Assembly: GCF_041146795.1 (NCBI RefSeq)
Contig: NC_135167.1
Span: 28,939,454 to 29,003,453 of the forward strand
Length of the DNA stretch: 64,000 nt
Direction of reading: 5' to 3'
DNA from: Maylandia zebra
Lineage: Eukaryota > Chordata > Actinopteri > Cichliformes > Cichlidae
The notes beneath the pieces were generated by a model. That model made no database searches and was not told the origin of the DNA. It worked only from the letters and a program-made list of their open reading frames with translations. This document shows, in pieces, positions 20,206-32,218 of this stretch (position 1 is the stretch's first letter; every line of letters begins with the position of its first letter). Made by a program: the position numbers and the translations under genes.

Positions 20206-21994
20206 GTATCTATTTTTTCCCCTTTCAGGTGCTGTTTGTCTTTGTTGCAGATGCAGCAGTTGATGACCCGTTCCACTTTATTTGTGCTTTGACCTTTTAG
20301 TCTTATCGATTCACCTATTTTTTCTCCTTTTTTCCTTCTCTTTTCTCTGCCTCTCAGCTTTGGCATTGTTACATGATACATATATAAAAATAAAAATGAA
20401 AACAAATTATGACGATCAGTTAATCAAGTGCATTCGACTAGCAGGATCTAGCTGCTTACTGACCCTCTTTATTCCTTTGGAAGCAGTAAGAGTGGACTTA
20501 GTTATTTTACACATTTAATGACGTCCCCTTTAAAGTCCTGTCCAGAGCTTTCAGATTTCTATACATTGTGCAGTTTAAAAATGGAAGTAAATCCCAATAT
20601 AGAGATTTTCTTTTTACATTTTCTTCCTTTTGTCTTCCCATTCACCTTTTAAATAAAAGCATTTAAAGAACTCATTAATTATACACTGAAAATAATAATA
20701 TAATGGACCTGCCCATAGGCCTTTCATCCTTCTCAGTATAATTATTATGTTTAATGCTCTAACTGGCTGCATTCGTGACATCTGCAATCTGTGGTAACGG
20801 CTTCATTTGTGAGCAAGACTAAACTGAACCTGAACACAAGAAAGTGCAGGGCTGCATCAGACAGCCCCAAACGGCTGGAGACATTAAACGTGACTCTTTC
20901 ATCTCTTTTCCTTTCTTCTTTTCTTTCAAAGACATTATCCCTCATATCAAAGCATGTTACTGAACTGCAGCAGCCATCTAAAGCCACAAAGCCTCGTTGT
21001 CCGACCCCATTTGAGCCAGTCAGAGGTATAACATCCATTTTTCTTCTCTCACCCTTTGTCTCAAGGAAGGTGTTAAAAACAAAAATAAAAAGGTGGAATT
21101 GAGAGAGCCCCTGCAGCTCTAAGGGTAACATGTTGGAAACTGAAGGAATCATTTTCAACCCATCGAACTGACAAGAGAAGATAACTCCTCTACTGTCAAT
21201 CAAACCGAGGTGGAGGTGAGAAAACTATGTTGGCCTGTCAGGGTGCTAGTGTTACAAGTACTAGCCTGAGCCCTAAAGGCAACACAACCATCGCTACTGA
21301 TGTTCTTGAGATAACTGAAGGAGTTGTCAACACATGCCCTGCAGTGCTACGTTCAAATCCGATTTCTCCCTCTCTGTCTGTGTTTCTTTGTGCTATTACA
21401 TTTTCATCTATAATGTGCTGGAAAGTCCTGAAAATCAAGACATCTTCAAAACCTAAGGAGAACTTTTTTTTTTCTTTTTAACTAAAACTCAAACCACAGA
21501 AATGTTGGCACCAGGGTTTGCATTGCATTGCACCTAAAAAACAATGGAATACTGTGCATATTGCAGATATTACATGCCAGTTATCCTTGCATCTACAGTG
21601 CAATTCTGACTTTACTAGAACAATTATTTTTCAGAGGCCTTTAAAATCACGCCTAAAATTCAAACATGACCCATTTCACCCTTTAAAACACCCTGACACA
21701 GGCACACTGTAATCAGTTTAGTTATTTGGTTTCCTGTCTCTGAGGCAGATCTTCAGAGCAGTAAGGAAATCCATCATACTCATGACATCCAGTAGAGCAA
21801 GGACATTTGACAAGAGTTTGAAAAGTAATTTTAAAACATCTGTGATTTTAATTAAAAGTAAAATGTGAATATCACCCGCGGCTGTGGGATGTGGCTGTGG
21901 CTCAACAGCATGGTGAGAGTTGAAGCTGGAGGGTTCAGGGTGGAGGGCAATACCAGAAGAAGCTGGGCTGGTAAAGCTGGGGAGTATTTTATAA

Positions 21995-22849
21995 TCCGGT
22001 TGTTCAGTCTGACGTCACTAGCCGTGTCTGGGTCTAAACTCCGCTGCAGGTCCATATATCAAACGATCACTGTGGCATTACTGAGAGTTGAAAAACTGTC
22101 TAAAGTCTTTCATCTTTAATAAAATGATCAGCGTTCTGCTCTACCAGGTGTAACAATTGAGTTTAACATCCAGGCATCCATGAAAACGGAATTTATGACA
22201 TTTAACGGAGTTAGAAGTTAGCATGAAGTTAGCTCGCTAGCTTCTATCTAAATACAATATAGCATGTCCTGACTGCTGGGTTTTGGAAACAAATTAGAAC
22301 GTACAGCTCTGTTATCACTTCCAGCATAAATGAAGACAGAAAACTAAACAGCAGTGACGTTTGTAGGGTTACTGAAGTTGGGCTAGCTGGTATATAATGA
22401 TGTGCTACGTGACCGCTAGCGACACAGCTATGTTAGCATAATATAAACAAGCTAACTTTTTTTCCACTCGATAAAAGTTAACGTGAGTGTTCTCGGTGGT
22501 CAGGAACAAATGTAATCGCATGGCAGGATGCTGTAAAAGGACCAAACTTCAGCCAGGAGAACAACTGAGATAATCCATCCACAATACGAGGTTAGTCATT
22601 CATATACTGCTGCATGGGCTGGGCTGTAGTTACATCCTAAGGTTTTAAAAACTGAGCTTAAATAAATGATTAGCGGTAATAAAAGCCGAGGGAGGTCAAC
22701 AGTGATCACTGACTGTTTTAGGAGCTTTTTGAGATCAAATAGAAGAAAATACATAACATTAAACATGTTAACAACACAAAAGCCATATTAAACGCAGACT
22801 ACTTTAGACCCGGAAGTAGGATTCGTCGCGTCATCACTGAACAACCGGA
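21995..22849. mobile_element. 855-bp non-autonomous TIR element, copy A
   Basis: It begins TCCGGTTGTTCAGT and ends with the exact inverse, ACTGAACAACCGGA (14-bp perfect terminal inverted repeats). The flanks are A on the left and T on the right, so it is either inserted between A and T or flanked by an AT duplication. Copy B at 53261-54114 is nearly identical, with about 14 differences by eye. No ORF of note lies inside, so a transposase must come from elsewhere. The superfamily is not recognised. Confidence 0.85.
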
Positions 22850-22959
22850 TTCTCCTTCTCTTGCAGTACTGCGCCGGGACCAGGAGGAGGCAGTATAAGG
22901 AACAGCCACCAACGCTGCAGGGGCCATGCTGGGTAACCACTGAGAAGTTGCAGCATATA

Positions 22960-24498
22960 CAGGGAGTGCAGAATTATTAGGCAAATGAGTATTTTGTCCA
23001 CATCATCCTCTTCATGCATGTTGTCTTACTCCAAGCTGTATAGGCTCGAAAGCCTACTACCAATTAAGCATATTAGGTGATGTGCATCTCTGTAATGAGA
23101 AGGGGTGTGGTCTAATGACATCAACACCCTATATCAGGTGTGCATAATTATTAGGCAACTTCCTTTCCTTTGGCAAAATGGGTCAAAAGAAGGACTTGAC
23201 AGGCTCAGAAAAGTCAAAAATAGTGAGATATCTTGCAGAGGGATGCAGCAGTCTCAAAATTGCAAAGCTTCTGAAGCGTGATCATTGAACAATCAAGCGT
23301 TTCATTCAAAATAGTCAACAGGGTCGCAAGAAGCGTGTGGAAAAACCAAGGCGCAAAATAACTGCCCATGAACTGAGAAAAGTCAAGCGTGCAGCTGCCA
23401 AGATGCCACTTGCCACCAGTTTGGCCATATTTCAGAGCTGCAACATCACTGGAGTGCCCAAAAGCACAAGGTGTGCAATACTCAGAGACATGGCCAAGGT
23501 AAGAAAGACGACCACCACTGAACAAGACACACAAGCTGAAACGTCAAGACTGGGCCAAGAAATATCTCAAGACTGATTTTTCTAAGGTTTTATGGACTGA
23601 TGAAATGAGAGTGAGTCTTGATGGGCCCGTGGCTGGATTGGTAAAGGGCAGAGAGCTCCAGTCCGACTCAGACGCCAGCAAGGTGGAGGTGGAGTACTGG
23701 TTTGGGCTGGTATCATCAAAGATGAGTTTGTGGGGCCTTTTCGGGTTGAGGATGGCGTCAAGCTCAACTCCCAGTCCTACTGCCAGTTTCTGGAAGACAC
23801 CTTCTTCAAGCAGTGGTACAGGAAGAAGTCTGCATCCTTTAAGAACAACATGATTTTCATGCAGGACAATGCTCCATCACACGCGTCCAAGTACTCCACA
23901 GCGTGGCTGGCAAGAAAGGGTATAAAAGAAGAAAAACTAATGACATGGCCACCTTGTTCACCTGATCTGAACCCCATTAAGAACCTGTGGTCCATCATCA
24001 AATGTGAGATTTACAAGGAGGGAAAACAGTACACCTCTCTGAACAGTGTCTGGGAGGCTGTGGTTGCTGCTGCACGCAATGTTGATGGTGAACAGATCAA
24101 AACACTGACAGAATCCATGGATGGCAGGCTTTTGAGTGTCCTTGCAAAGAAAGGTGGCTATATTGGTCGCTGATTTGTTTTGTTTTGTTTTTGAATGTCA
24201 GAAATGTATATTTGTGAATGTGGAGATGTTATATTGGTTTCACTGGTAAAAATAAATAATTGAAATGGGTATATATTTGTTTTTTGTTAAGTTGCCTAAT
24301 AATTCTGCACAGTAATAGTCACCTGCACACAGATATCCCCCTAAAATAGCTAAAACTACAAACAAACTACAAACTACTTCCAAAAACATTCAGCTTTGAT
24401 ATCAATGAGTTTTTTGGGTTCATTGAGAACATGGTTGTTGTTCAATAATAAAATTATTCCTCAAAAATACAACTTGCCTAATAATTCTGCACTCCCTG
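22960..24498 (+). mobile_element. Tc1-like (DD37E-type) DNA transposon with IR/DR ends
   Basis: The terminal inverted repeat CAGGGAGTGCAGAATTATTA (left) recurs inverted at 24479-24498, with TA target duplications at 22958-22959 and 24499-24500. Inner copies of the repeat core lie at about 23138-23160 and 24289-24312, giving an inverted-repeat/direct-repeat arrangement like that of Sleeping Beauty-type elements. The 1539-bp element holds one dead transposase gene. Confidence 0.93.
23178..24173 (+). pseudogene. Tc1-like transposase, inactivated
   Basis: The gene starts at ATG 23178 (MGQKKDLTGSEKSKIVRYL, helix-turn-helix DNA-binding region) and would cut and paste the element. A stop (TGA 23286-23288) interrupts codon 37. 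A frameshift near 23515 and another near 23720 break the middle. The catalytic domain shows WTDE (Asp at 23599-23601) and MQDNAPSH (Asp at 23865-23867). The third acidic residue, expected in DLNPI-E-NLW, is Lys (AAG 23979-23981). Spacing from the second Asp to this position is 37 residues, matching a DD37E-type rather than the usual DD34E Tc1 layout. At least four inactivating changes mean it is non-functional; its ends could still be mobilised by a related enzyme. Confidence 0.93.
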
Positions 24499-25734
24499 TA
24501 GTGAGAAAATAACAAAAGAAACATGCAAACAACGCTGCTACAGCCCACAGAAGGCATTTATACTAGTGTATCCACTGGAAATAGATTTTTCTAAAAGGAG
24601 CAAAAGAAATGAATTTTAAAAAAATTTAATTCTTGTTAAACTTTATAATGTCTCTATTTAGAAATAGTTTCACTTGTTGTATAAACTAAACACAATCCAA
24701 CCTTTAATAGTGTTGTTAGTAATACTTATGTTTACCTCTACTGTTTCATATCAAAATGCTGTCTAAGAAATGTTGATTCATGTAAATAGACACTGTTAGT
24801 GAGTTTTTATCTTTGTTCAGCAGGCACTTGCTGCTCACTGTGCAACTGGCGAGTTTTTGCTGCCACCATGTGGCACGAGTGTAATAAGGCATGTAATGTT
24901 TCCGTCTCAACAGCAGACCTGTGTGGTACACAAAAACAAAACAAAACATTGTTTAAGTGTATATCCATTTTCAACCTCTTACAGAATTTCCCAGATAAAC
25001 CTTAACCCACAGCTGAGATTATAATTAAATTAACAGCTAAAACCTTGATATGAACATAACAATTAATAATATGTCACCACCTTCCCCATTAGGCATATAA
25101 CAGCCCTGCACACTGGGCTTACATCATACTTTAATCAAGATATCATTATTATTTAATCACATTCGCTCAACAGTGTCACACAAATATGACACATACTTGA
25201 AGTGACCTGTTCAGCATTTCATAAATCTTTTTTTTTTTTAAAAACAAATCAAAATATAACAAAACATATTAAACATGAATATGTACCAGTTAGCATAACT
25301 TATATTTGGTTTTAATGAGAGTTAGGCATGCTCAATTGCTCAATACTGGCATGTTAAATAAAAAAATAAAGAAAAATAAATATGTTTCAGTTAACCAGTA
25401 TAATGAATCAGAAACGGAACGGTGATTCTGATAACAGGCCTCGCTCAGAGCTTGTTCACAGTCTGATCTTGCTGTGTTTGGTTGGTCAGAGCAATATACT
25501 GGAGCCACTAATCTCAGAGAATGTCTGACTTATGAAATGTATGATTTAATAAAAGGAAGTTGCAAAAAATAAATATAAATAATTAATTGGTGTTTGACAA
25601 ACACAGAGTGCTAAGAGTGCACTCACACTGAGGCATGTCAGCAGCCACAGATCTGAGTATTCCAACCAAATCGACAGCCTTTGTGAATAAAGAGAAAAAG
25701 GTACAATTGCACTACCAGCGGCTATTTTCCTTTA
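24499..25734. other. Intergenic stretch with a short direct repeat
   Basis: There is no gene. The segment 24852-24930 (TTTTTGCTGCCACCATGTGG, then AACAGCAGACCTGTGTGGTA) recurs in the same orientation at 32219-32300. The remainder is AT-rich and unassigned. Confidence 0.55.
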
Positions 25735-26772
25735 TTACAATCATATAGACCTAACAATTTATCTTTCTGACAATGTAGGTTGCTTACTCAACCAAATAAA
25801 ATATTATATATCTCATAAAGTAATTAAAGCTCATTAATCCTGAAAAATCTTAATCTTTTTTCTTCTCCTAAAGACGAACAACATACTTTATGTCTAAAGT
25901 CCTCCTACTCTGTGGGATTTTATGAGCATGTCTGCTGCACATCATACGCTGCAAACAGAAAAGTGGATGAGACTGAGAGTAAAATTCCAATGTGACTCAT
26001 AATTGCACATTATGTCAAATATACCAGCCTGCTATTTGCATTTACAGGGCAACTAAAACCCTCAGAGAACATATGCATAGAAGAGCAAGCATTTCTTAGT
26101 GGCTGATATCAATTCTCACTCGCCTGAGCCCCATTCACACACTCATGACAATATGCAAACCACTGTATTGCTGCAGTTGAGCAATGCGAGAGGTATGAGC
26201 ACTCTGGTTGTTGGAGTTGTTATCAGACTATATAAATCATGGACACAAACAAAAGAGATATGCCTCATAAGGGTTCTGCATGGAAAAAAGAGGACACTAA
26301 ATTGATTTCACAGCTCATCGCAATTTATTCCAACTTTTTTTCCTCTTTCCTGCTCGTAAACAAACGGTCACCTAGGCAACCGGAGCCTCGGACATCCGCA
26401 TGGGACCGGCTGGCAGCTGCATAGCGATGTGCGAGGACCAAATAGCTTCCAGTGTGTACGCAGCTTAATGGTAAGTAGTGTCGAATCACGTCAACATAAG
26501 AGAGATTAAAGCTGGAACATTTGAAGAGCATTTCAACCCAACCCAGATATTGTACCTACCGTTAGCGGAGTTGTTTACCTTCTGTGCGCATGCGCTAGGA
26601 ACACGTGTACGTCATAAGGTGGAAAGAGCAAAGCATTTCGTATGACGTCAAAAATTCGCAAGATTAACTTAGCAGCAAGAAGTCTCGATAGGACAGCATT
26701 AACTGCAACGAATCCCGTTTATCTGACTTTACTGATTATTCTGATTATTTGGTGAAAGTAAGTACCAAATCT
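25735..26772 (+). repeat. Upstream and exon-1 region of the SUN gene, source of an inverted duplication
   Basis: The segment from about 25735 (ATTACAATCATATAGACCTA) to the exon-1 donor near 26758 is matched, inverted, at about 34440 down to 32945. Matching blocks include the stretch around TGTAGGTTGC, TATTTGCATTTACAGGGCAA, GGTTGTTGGAGTTGTTATCA, TAGCTTCCAGTGTGTA, and TTTGGTGAAAGTAAGTACCA. Confidence 0.8.
26367..26757 (+). promoter_or_regulatory. SUN gene promoter (RFX X-box, NRF1-like and CRE motifs) and noncoding exon 1
   Basis: An RFX X-box fitting GTNRCC-N2-RGYAAC is at 26367-26380 (GTCACCTAGGCAAC). An NRF1-like palindrome TGCGCATGCGC is at 26585-26595, CACGTG at 26602-26607, and a full CRE TGACGTCA at 26643-26650. 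Noncoding exon 1 ends at 26757 with donor GTAAGT. The transcription start is not fixed by sequence and probably lies about 26650-26700. RFX and CREM sites are typical of ciliary and spermatid promoters. There is no TATA box at an obvious position. Confidence 0.65.
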
Positions 26773-26886
26773 TTAAAATATGATTTCCCAAAGAAGGCAA
26801 CAAGGTCTGTAAGATTTTGTTGCACAATATATGTTCTATATTTGTATTTAAAAAAACAATTCTTTCCATATTTGTCTTTCACAGCT

Positions 26887-28633
26887 ATGCTGAAAAGAAG
26901 CAGTCGGTTACAGTCTAATGGCTATTATAATAGCACCGGCGAACCAGTCATCTCCTATAAGGAGAGACTGTATAGGTAAGTGTTTGTATGCATATTTTTT
27001 TGCTGTCAAACGTGTGTATACACCCATGTCATGTATGCTTTCATTAAACAGTCAGCAGTTCTCAAGCAGACTTTTGTTCTCATTTGGTTTTATTTCATTC
27101 AGAGTTTTCAAAAGGCGTCGATTTCATTTCCGAAACGGCGAAGAACGTCACTTTGAACATGACGCGGAGCCTGGATGTGGCTCAACAAAAAGAAAGACAT
27201 TTCTCCTCATCTTTCTGGTCTTCTCTTTTGGTAAATGATCCCTTTCCACAAACCATTACATCCTCTCCAGTAGCAATATGTGATTTTCTTTTGAATTAAC
27301 GTCTTATCACATGATTTCTCTTCATCCACCAGGTCTACTCTTCAGTCTGGCAGTTTTCACCGGCATCCCCTCTGTCATCATGACAAAGGTATGGCGTACT
27401 TATGCAGTTTAGAAGAACAATAAAAGGAAAACAATCCTGAACAGAAAGTAATATTGTAAAGGTGTTTACATTAAACATAAACAAATTCTTTTTGCAATTA
27501 TAGATATTCACTACAAGCTCCAAGCAGGCTTGGAAACAACTCGAGGAGCTTCAAAGTGAACTGGCCAGTCTGAAAGAGAAAATAGACTTTCTAGTTCCGG
27601 TGGCAGACAGGATGCCAAACTTTGCCCTGGAGTCACTCGGTAAGTCAGAAACTCAAACTGTCAGTTAGGTCCAAAGAAAATATGTTGTTGTTTTGGAATT
27701 TCTTTCTCACTGTTTTTTATCTATAGGAGCTAGAATAATTTACGATAAGACGTCAGAAAGCTATCCCCCTGATAAACCGGTGCTACGAATCTTTGGTTTC
27801 ACGTTGATTTGTCCCAACCAGCGACCATACAGAAGCCCAAGAATCCTTCTTGAGGTAAAAAAAACGTATTCCACAAAGCAAAATATGTCATGATATAACA
27901 GCCCGACTGCTTTGCCCTTTACTCAACTCTATTTTCCTTTTGGTTCCCCTCTTTAGGGCCGGGCACCAATGCTTCCAGGTCAGTGCTGGGCATTTGGTGG
28001 TAGCCAGGGACAGATTTCAATTGGCCTGGCCCAATACATCACGATCAGCCACGTGTCACTGGGGCACATACCACAGATGCTATCTCCATATCTGACCGTG
28101 TCAAGTGCGCCCAGGAAGTTTTCAGTATTTGTAAGTCACAGATTCCTCAGTACCACACGATTGAACTTCTGCATACATTACAGTGTGTTATAGAAAAACT
28201 TGATATGCATCTCTTTGTGTCTCAGGGAAATCAACATGCTGAGGATCCAGTCATTTATCTGGGTACCTTTCAATATGACCCAAAGGGAGGGCCGCTTCAA
28301 ACATTTAAGATAGCCGTGAGTCCACTGTGTCATTGTTCACATGCACATACACTTTTTTTTTACCAACTTTTTAGAAAATAATAATTGTAGATTATCCCCT
28401 ATATCCTCTTGTAGTAATGATAATATCTCTGATTTTACCATCTTGTCACCTTTTTAACAGTCACATTGGTTTTGTTCAACTAACTGTTATTTATCTTTCT
28501 TGTCTCACAGGAATCTAACATCAGTGTGGTGAAGTACGTGACACTACGGATTCATGACAACTGGGGCAACTCCCAGTACTCGTGTATCTACAGTTTTAGA
28601 GTTCATGGCAAACTAGCATGGCATGAACACTAA
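26887..28633 (+). CDS. SUN-domain protein (SUN3/SPAG4/SUN5-like), nuclear envelope LINC component
   Basis: Eight coding exons join in frame: 26887-26975, 27103-27230, 27333-27388, 27504-27639, 27727-27854, 27957-28130, 28226-28315 and 28511-28633, all with GT/AG junctions, giving 307 aa. The ATG lies two bases after an acceptor (CAG 26882-26884). The order is a basic N-terminus (KRRRFHF), one membrane segment (about residues 62-88, FLLIFLVFSFGLLFSLAVFT), a short coiled coil (KQLEELQSELASLKEK), then the SUN domain (about 137-305) with LPGQCWAFGGSQG, SSAPRKFSVFG, IYLGTFQYD, QTFKIA and the C-terminal YSCIYSFRVHG. SUN proteins span the inner nuclear membrane and bind KASH partners to couple nucleus and cytoskeleton. 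The short length suggests the SUN3/SPAG4/SUN5 subgroup, which is mostly testis-expressed, not SUN1/2. The gene sits alone between SMAD6 and SMAD3. Confidence 0.92.
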
Positions 28634-30087
28634 AACTGTGGAGACATGCAGGACTGTGGTGGAGTTAAGTATAAATGGAAAAAGAGAGAAACATCCGTCC
28701 TCCACGTAACTCTAGTTAACAGTTTGTAGTCTGATGCGCCTCACACCCAGCCGGTCGACATATTGTTGGGGTTTTCTCTCTTTCCTTTTTCTTTTTTAAT
28801 TAAATATTTTTCATTTCATTTCATTTCATTTATTTAATTTAATTTATTAAAACATTGCTTTAAAAAAAAATCATGTGTGTCCTTTGAAAGTTCTTAAATG
28901 ACTGTGTATATTATGATACAAAATTACTAATTACAAAACACCTCGAACAATCTGTTTAGATTTCACGTACTGAACAGTAAGACAGATGAAAAGCACTAGA
29001 GCCACACGGTTTTCCCCTTAATAAAATTCAAGTCTATGTTGAATGTGCTCTGATATGACAGACTTATACTGTGAAATAGGATTTAAGGATTAATGAGGAG
29101 ACTTGAGGTTTGAATGGGTTTTCAGGTGTACAAAGGTGGCTTACTACTTACCCTGGGTACCACTGTTACCATCATAACTTTTGCTGCAGATTTATTCTAA
29201 ACAATAAGAATTTATAGATGTATATATCACTAAAAACTGATATTTGATATGTATATCCACATAATTATGGATTATTATCATATATATATATAATATTATG
29301 CAAAAAGACAGACTGTATTTTAAAAGAAAATACGTGAAGAAACACATTATATTAGATTTTTATTTCAAATATGACAAAATGCTGATTTTACAGCAGTAAA
29401 ATTATTCTATCTCTGCACTTTAAACATTTAATAGCCTTTCTTCCTTGCACAGAGTGGATAGTCAAACAAACTGACTAATCATAAATACATTTTATACAAA
29501 GTTATATTTATGTTATGAAGCTGCCAGTTTTAAATAATCTGAGGCCACGCCTTCTCAATTCAGACTGGCCTATAAAAGAGCTTCAACCGAGGCAGGGAAA
29601 ATAAGATGGCCACCACAGAGGCAACCTGCGAACACTTTGCTGCATTAGTGCTTCTCAACAATTTATTACTTTATTTTTTTGTTTTTATTACTTTTTTATT
29701 ATAGCACTAGGAATAAACAATAAGATAAGGATTCTGGATCTGGATCAGCACCATGATGCAAACTTGTGGTCAGAGTATTGACTGTGTTCTGGAGCAGGCA
29801 TAAAATGTCACTGTGCATGTGTGCGTGCATCTCCACCACCACTATAACAAAGGTATGGCAAACAGACCCACTTTCTAATAAAATATATATATGTTCATAA
29901 AATTATTGACAATATAAGCATTTAAGCACAACTGGATCTAAAAAAGCACTTATCCCAGTGTTCCAAGTTGATGAAAATCACCCAACAGGAAAGCAGCTGG
30001 GCATTCAGAAATATGATGTTAATCAAATCCTTCTGAATTAACCATCTAACACGGCAAAAATGAGCAGATGAAAAGCCAAAAATTCCA
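28634..30087. other. SUN gene 3'UTR and intergenic stretch
   Basis: Possible polyadenylation signals are AATAAA at 29020-29025 and ATTAAA near 28847. The remainder is AT-rich, with an AT dinucleotide tract near 29280. No further gene is recognised. Confidence 0.55.
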
Positions 30088-30800
30088 GCAGGCGGTGCTG
30101 GACCAAGGCCAGGAAGATCGTGAAGGACCTCAGCCATCCCAACAACGGACTGTTCTCTCTGTTGAGGTCAGGAAAGCGATTCCGCTCCCTGAAGACCAAC
30201 ACAGAGAGACTGAGGAGGAGCTTCTTCCCGCAGGCGATACGGTCTCTCAATCACACCACCACACAGTACTGACCCACACATATGGTTCTTACACACACAC
30301 TGGACTTTCTGGACTTTGTTTTCACTTCATCACTTAAATCAAGACACAAATGTGGATTGCACAACACTGGACATTATATTTCTTCATTTCCATTTAATAC
30401 TTGTACAGCTGTTGTTATTGTATATATATATATTTATATTTCTTCACACATTCTTATATACTTCTATATTGTGTATTGTGTATTTTGTTGTACAGTTATT
30501 TTATTTTCAACTTTAACTTATATATTTTATCTTATTCTTTCCCAGTTAAATTTACCCTTCATTCTAATTTGTGTTGTACAGTTGTTTCATTTTTAACTTA
30601 AATTTTTATATTTTATTTTATTTTATTTTATTCCTTCCTAGTTAAATTTACCCTTTTTAATTTTCATATTTATTTCCTATCTTATTCATAGCCTTTTCTT
30701 TTTTTCTTTAGGTCACGAGCAGTTGTGTAAGCATTTCACTGCATATCGTACTGTGTATGACTGTGTACGTGACAAATAAAATTTGAATTTGAATTTGAAA
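30088..30800 (+). pseudogene. CR1/L2/Rex1-group LINE, 3' end only
   Basis: A 58-codon open stretch without ATG (30096-30272) encodes the last part of the reverse-transcriptase ORF (ARKIVKDLSHPNN, LLRSGKRFRSL, LRRSFFPQAIRSLN). It parallels the C-terminus of the 11500-13041 ORF. It is followed by a T-rich 3'UTR and a tail of tandem ATTTGA units at about 30780-30800. It is heavily 5'-truncated. Confidence 0.85.
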
Positions 30801-31267
30801 TCTATTCACAGGTTCACAATTTGGGCTGCGGTTCCCCCTGATTGTGCAACGGTGTTAACCATCAGCAAAACCACATATAAACCGCTCTGTGTTTAAGAAT
30901 TGCAACGCTTATGCTATTCTTCTGATTTAGGATTATTTGGATGATGAGTTGGCGACACAGTTCTTATCTTCCTGCATTTCTCCAAAAACACACAAAACTG
31001 CCAAGGTTGAAGCTGGCACATGTACTCATACACACACACACCCTCAAACACTCAGACATTACAACAGCTATGTCTACTATTCAAACTGCTTTTCTCATAC
31101 TGATCAAACATATTTTGATTTATATCCTTGTGAATAAAAAATTTTCACTATTTGGAAATAGAGAAAAGCTCTATTTTAGCACTCTGATGATTTTTACTCA
31201 CATAAGGCTGAATATTGAGACCTTTTACTGTCTCTTAGCTGTGATGTGGATGGGCGAGGACTTCAAT
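30801..31267. other. Short intergenic stretch
   Basis: No feature recognised apart from a short CA run near 31030-31040. Confidence 0.5.
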
Positions 31268-31436
31268 CTCTTTCTACGCCTCTGTCAGTGCGCCCCAGGG
31301 CAGCTGTGGCTACAATGTAGCTTGCCATCACCAGTGTATGTGTGAATAGGTGGATGACAAAATGTAGTGTAAAGTGCTTTGGGGTCCATAGGGACTAAGC
31401 AAAGCGCTATACAAATACAGGCCATTTACCATTTAC
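31268..31436 (+). repeat. tRNA-derived SINE, 5'-truncated copy
   Basis: It matches the body and tail of the SINE at 8650-8949: GTGCGCCCCAGGGCAGCT, GCCATCACCAGTGTATG, GTGCTTTGGGGTCC, GCGCTATACAAATACAGG, then CCATTTACCATTTAC. The uninterrupted tail confirms the integration site of the LTR element at 8950. Confidence 0.8.
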
Positions 31437-31636
31437 GCCAGGTCACATGACAAAATTAAACAGCTTGTGATGGACAGTTACCATAACAGACAAGACATAG
31501 AAAAACGTAATTTGTGCCAGTATAATTTTATTTTATGAGAAACAAATTAAAAATGTGACCAAGATACTAACATTAAACTAAAAACTGATCAGAACAGCTT
31601 TGGCTGAGCTCTTTACATTTATGTATGGGCTTTTTT

Positions 31637-32218
31637 TGTTAGGATGCCTGGGTCGTTGACCCAGGGTTTTTGAGTTTATTATGTTATTTATCATTTCTAG
31701 TCTTTGGGTTTTTGTTAGAGTTCTGTCTTATGGTTTGTCTCTGTGTAATCCTTAGTTGCTGTCTCCCCTGTCCGCTATATCCCCGTGTCCAGTCAGTGTC
31801 TGTGTCTGCCCTGGTCCCACGTCTCTGTTCCCTCTGTTGTAGTGCCTGCATGTGAGTCTGTGTCTTTGTTCAGTCTGTGTTATGTGTTTCCTGTTTTACT
31901 TTGAAGGTCTCTGTCTTATCTCAGTGTGTTCACTTTACGTTTCCTTGTCTTGTCAGTTCTGATTTGCCGCAGCTGTGTTTCCCTCCTGTTGTCCATTCCC
32001 TGATTGCTCCCTCTATGTATTTAAGCCCTGTGTTTCAGTTTGTCATTGTTGTGATCTACCTTTATCTTGCTGTGTGTTTTGGCTGCATAGGTGTATTTTG
32101 TAGTCTTAGTTTTTGTTACCCTTTTGAGTTCAGCATTAAAGCTGTTTTGAATTACTTTCTGTCTCCGGAGTCTGCACTTTGGGTCCTTCTCCTGCCTGCA
32201 CGCAGCCGTCACATAACA
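31637..32218 (+). mobile_element. Solo LTR, related to the 8950 LTR family
   Basis: A 582-bp unit runs TGTTA...TAACA, flanked by T-runs (TTTTT on both sides, a candidate 4-5-bp target duplication). It shares blocks with the 8950/13774 LTRs: CCTGGGT..GACCCAG near the start, CTTAGTTGCTGTCTCC, TCCTGTTTTACTTTG, GTCAGTTCTGATTTGCC, and TATTTAAGCCCTGTGTTT. No internal region is present, so it is a recombinational remnant. Confidence 0.8.

Larger units (their letters stand above)
14459..21994. other. Long intergenic stretch with microsatellites, no gene recognised
   Basis: I find no supported exon. It contains a C-run plus (CA)n at 18667-18715 and (CA)n at 20141-20199. The open frames at 16687-16917, 17825-18270, 18809-19084, 20791-21203 and 21227-21481 resemble no family, and several overlap on both strands. 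17900-18270 (around CAGGACCCAATAAAGACAAG) has a retroelement-like flavour that I cannot name. Confidence 0.5.

Noticed and set aside
18507..20405. ORFs rich in CV or HT repeats
   Set aside because: Translations of (CA)n microsatellites.
21995..22849. Helitron (inserts between A and T, 5' TC)
   Set aside because: The 3' end lacks CTRR and a terminal hairpin, and the element has perfect inverted termini, which canonical Helitrons lack.
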